Positions 5,346-7,121 of a stretch of DNA of 7,121 bases are shown piece by piece; position 1 is the stretch's first letter, and every line of letters begins with the position of its first letter. The position numbers and the translations under genes are program-made. The notes below the pieces were generated by a model, which saw nothing but the letters and a program-made list of their open reading frames with translations, was not told where the DNA came from and made no database searches. This DNA is from DASQQQ01 sp036390995 (lineage in GTDB: Bacteria; Actinomycetota; UBA4738; HRBIN12): the NCBI GenBank assembly GCA_036390995.1, contig DASWAT010000103.1, forward strand, positions 1 to 7,121, read 5' to 3'.

Positions 5346-5617
5346 TCGTTCTCGGCGCGAGGGCGCGCGCCGACGGCCAGCGCCACCTGGGTCAGGTCCG
5401 AGCGCAGCCCGCGGATCTCTTCCCCGAGTTCGGTCCGCAGGCCGTGGATCTCCCCCCTGAGCTCGGTCCGGAGTCCGTCGATGTCCCCTCTGAGCTCGGT
5501 CCGGAGCCCTGCGATGTCCTCGCGGAGCTCCCGGCGGAAGCCGGTCACCATCCAGGCCAAGGCCGCTCCCACCGCTGCCACGACCAGAGCGTTTGTGAGC
5601 GTTTGCACGGCGTCCAT
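5342..5617 (-). CDS. Small one-helix membrane protein with hendecad coiled-coil repeats
   Basis: This 91-residue protein has one hydrophobic helix (about 7-24, LTNALVVAAVGAALAWMV), then FRREL and four 11-residue repeats of pattern I-x-G-L-R-(T/S)-(E/D)-L-(R/G)-(G/E)-(D/E) at 35-45, 46-56, 57-67 and 68-75 (the last incomplete), and a short hydrophilic tail. Spacing of 11 residues predicts a long amphipathic helix forming a right-handed or parallel coiled coil, giving a membrane-anchored rod of unknown function. Many short actinobacterial and phage proteins have this build, but I recognise no named family. ATG 5617 is preferred over GTG 5677 because a TGC-TACAGT extended -10 lies between them. 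The site before 5617 is only GGGGG and is partly paired with CCCCC in the leader. The stop survives the IS insertion as part of the target duplication. Confidence 0.72.
   Translation of the reverse strand: MDAVQTLTNALVVAAVGAALAWMVTGFRRELREDIAGLRTELRGDIDGLRTELRGEIHGLRTELGEEIRGLRSDLTQVALAVGARPRAENE
5384..5515 (-). repeat. Tandem 33-bp repeats encoding the hendecads
   Basis: Four consecutive 33-bp units are recognisable in DNA. GAGCTCGGTCCGGAG appears in adjacent units on the plus strand, and variants occur in the outer units. The near-identity of the middle units suggests expansion by slippage or unequal exchange, with copy number likely to vary between strains. Confidence 0.6.
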
Positions 5618-5654
5618 GAAGACGACCCCCACGTCCGTAGGGGGAGATGGAGCG

Positions 5655-5663
5655 ACTGTAGCA
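5655..5663 (-). promoter_or_regulatory. Candidate extended -10 for the small membrane-protein gene
   Basis: The minus strand reads TGC-TACAGT (5663-5655), an extended -10 with a TANNNT hexamer about 38 bases before the ATG at 5617. No clear -35 is present, as can be the case with extended -10 promoters. A start near 5648 gives a leader of about 31 bases containing a CCCCC/GGGGG hairpin (5626-5644) that overlaps the weak ribosome binding site. Confidence 0.3.
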
Positions 5664-5764
5664 CCGAGCGCCGACACGGCGCGATGCCACGGCGTGCCGA
5701 AGAAGCCCCGTGCCGGAGAGAATCGGTCTGCCGGGGACGTCCCCTCCTCGGGAGAGGTGGGAGG

Positions 5765-6784
5765 ATGCGGAGGTCCGTCGTCCTCGCTTCCATCCTCGTC
5801 ACGCTCCGGTCGCCTGCACGACCGTCCGGGAACCTGCCCGACCGATCGAGCTGCAGGACGGCATCTCGTTCACGGGCTGGTGGCACGAGGCGTTCCAGGG
5901 GGCGGGGCCCGAGGAGTCGATGACCAACCTCGCCGACACAGGAGCCGGATGGGTGGCCATCGTGACGACGTGGTACCAGCCACGATCACCTCCACGCGCA
6001 TCCACCCCGCCCACAAGACCCCCACCGAGAAGGGGCTGCTGCACATGATCCGGACGGCCCACGGCCTCGGTCTGAAGGTGATGCTGAAGCCGCACATCGG
6101 CCTCCTGCGCGACCCGGACTACGACCGACCACGGATCGGGACCGCGTGGACGGACGATCCGCTCGCGTGGGATCGATGGTTCGCCAGCTACCGCCGGTTC
6201 ATCGTCCACTTCGCGGACATCGCCGAGGCGTCGAGCAGTTCGCGGTCGGCACCGAGCTCCCGGGAACGTCGGGAGAGACCGAGCGCTGGCGCGAGATCGT
6301 TCGGAGCATCCGCGACCGCTTCTCGGGCACGCTGGTCTACGCGGCGCTCACCGGCGGCGAGGAGTCGGCGGTGCGGTGGTGGGACGCGGTCGACCTGATC
6401 GGCGTCGATGTCTACTACCCCTTGACCGATGAGGACGACCCGACCGTCCAGGACCTGAAGGACGCGTGGGCGCCGCACGTCCGCGAGTTCGCCGATCTCT
6501 CCGCGGCATGGGACGACAAACCCATCCTGTTCACGGAGATCGGATACCGGAGCATCGACGGCGCGAACACGAACCCGTGGGACTGGATGTGGGAAAGGCC
6601 GCTGGACCTGCAGGAGCAGGCGGACTGCTACCGTGCGGCGCTCGCGTCGGTCTGGAACGAGCCGTGGTTCGCCGGCGTGTACTGGTGGGACTGGAGCGCG
6701 GCGCTGAACGTCGGCGGCCGACGGGACGTCGGCTTCACGCCCTTCGGGAAGCCGACCGAGGACGTGCTTCGCTCCTGGTACTGA
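5765..6784 (+). CDS. GH113-like glycoside hydrolase (possible beta-mannanase), exported, with three frame breaks
   Basis: The gene is joined from four segments: 5765 to about 5803, about 5803-5979, about 5979-6228 and about 6230-6784, which together encode about 340 residues, close to the family's usual size. The first segment gives MRRSVVLASILVT, a signal-peptide start that joins onto APVAC, so it may be a lipoprotein with a non-canonical lipobox. The body begins GISFTGWWHEAF and continues through VMLKPHIGL, FAVGTELPGT (probable acid/base Glu, codon 6254) and PILFTEIGYRS (probable nucleophile Glu, codon 6536), ending GVYWWDWSA and TPFGKPTEDVLRSWY. These landmarks fit the (beta/alpha)8 barrel of GH113, whose characterised members are beta-mannanases; the substrate here is unproven. 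The start follows GGAGAGG by seven bases. Each break needs -1 and is repaired by one extra G, so the gene may be intact in the organism. If the breaks are real it is a pseudogene. Confidence 0.8.
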
Positions 6785-6812
6785 GCAGCGTCGCGGGAGA
6801 CCTCCCCCCTTC

Positions 6813-7121
6813 TCACTCGGGGCCGGCCCAGCCGATAAGACCCGTGAGGCCAGGAGCGCGGCCATGCGCCCCAGCGCGGCTTCGCGGTTCTGCAGCTGCG
6901 ATCGATGTTCGGAGGCGGTGACCGTGAGCACGCCGTCGACGAGCCGGTCGGCCAGACGCTCGAGCGCTCGAGCCCGCTGTACCGGCCCGAGCGCGGTCGT
7001 CTTGGTCACATCGAGGCTGAGCTCCACGCGCGAGTCGGCGGTGTTGACCGACTGACCGCCCGGCCCCGAGGACCGGCTGAACCGCCACCGCAGCTCGCGG
7101 GCGGGCACCACCACGGAGCGG
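6813..7121 (-). CDS. arfB: ArfB/YaeJ-like peptidyl-tRNA hydrolase (ribosome rescue), N-terminus outside window
   Basis: From the right edge inwards the reading is RSVVVPARELRWRFSRSS, then GPGGQSVNTADSRVEL, whose GGQ is the catalytic motif shared with class I release factors. Next come VDGVLTVTASEHRSQLQNRE and AALGRMAALL. This is the ArfB (YaeJ/ICT1) domain, which hydrolyses peptidyl-tRNA on ribosomes stalled at mRNA ends. The frame is open at the edge, so the first residues lie beyond it. Family members normally continue into a Lys/Arg-rich tail that enters the empty mRNA channel, but no such tail is visible in any frame. The original frame runs without a stop far into the antisense of the glycoside hydrolase. 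A -1 shift near 6851 gives a stop at 6813, 28 bases from the convergent stop, which I take as the likeliest end. The end is uncertain; the domain call is secure. Confidence 0.8.
   Translation of the reverse strand, partial: PLRGGARPRAAVAVQPVLGAGRSVGQHRRLARGAQPRCDQDDRARAGTAGSSARASGRPARRRRAHGHRLRTSIAAAEPRSRAGAHGRAPGLTGLIGWAGPE

Noticed and set aside
5384..5515. Regular 33-bp repeats as a possible CRISPR array
   Set aside because: The units are contiguous, in frame and code for a coiled coil. There are no unique spacers and no cas genes.
5070..6398. A 442-codon plus-strand frame spanning the transposase end, the coiled-coil gene and part of the glycoside hydrolase
   Set aside because: Only the piece at about 5979-6228 is real, as one frame segment of the glycoside hydrolase. 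The rest is antisense or out-of-frame to better genes.
6795..6806. GGGA-GACC-TCCC as a terminator between the convergent glycoside hydrolase and arfB genes
   Set aside because: The stem is only four base pairs with no U-tract on either strand.
6188..6812. Minus-strand continuation of the arfB frame through the glycoside hydrolase
   Set aside because: It is antisense to conserved GH113 sequence and resembles no ArfB tail. It is open only because GC-rich antisense frames rarely contain stops.

Overview
The window is GC-rich throughout (roughly two thirds G+C or more), uses strong GGAGG-type ribosome binding sites, and has third codon positions dominated by G and C. Its gene families (DUF2231, RNHCP zinc ribbon, ArfB-type rescue factor, a small secreted protein of an actinobacterial look) suggest a chromosomal piece of an actinomycete-like bacterium, probably a poorly characterised or metagenome-derived member of Actinomycetota. 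That assignment is inference; no marker gene is present.

Layout. (1) Positions 1-1761, minus strand: a small secreted protein of unrecognised family (1246-1761), a terminator-like hairpin, then a two-gene unit. In that unit a DUF2231 four-helix membrane protein (485-1054) overlaps by one base (TGATG) a cyclic-nucleotide-binding-domain protein that runs off the left edge. (2) Positions 1939-3333, plus strand: a class C beta-lactamase-like serine hydrolase, divergent from the secreted protein. The shared intergenic region carries two copies of a 12-bp near-palindromic motif. (3) Positions 3345-3932, minus strand: an RNHCP zinc-ribbon protein. Its leader carries a plausible promoter, a 19-codon leader ORF with an excellent ribosome binding site, and a 10-bp hairpin that hides the RNHCP ribosome binding site, an arrangement typical of translational attenuation. 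(4) Positions 3933-5337: a complete ISLre2-like insertion sequence with imperfect terminal inverted repeats (20 of 26 matching), an exact 8-bp target duplication, and a 16-bp foldback hairpin covering the transposase ribosome binding site and start codon. (5) Positions 5342-5617, minus strand: a small one-helix membrane protein with four 11-residue coiled-coil repeats; the IS landed immediately beyond its stop codon. (6) Positions 5765-6784, plus strand: a GH113-like glycoside hydrolase split over three frames. (7) Positions 6813-7121, minus strand: the GGQ domain of an ArfB-like ribosome rescue protein, incomplete at its N-terminus and apparently missing its basic tail.

The genes do not form one pathway; this looks like ordinary accessory chromosome with a recent-looking IS. 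The two most interesting signals are both at RNA level: the leader-ORF/hairpin arrangement before the RNHCP gene and the foldback protection of the transposase start. A quality caution applies: four reading-frame breaks (three in the glycoside hydrolase, one in the transposase), and possibly a fifth in arfB, all need the same -1 correction and are all consistent with loss of one G from a GG (in gene sense). This points to sequence error at least as much as to gene decay.
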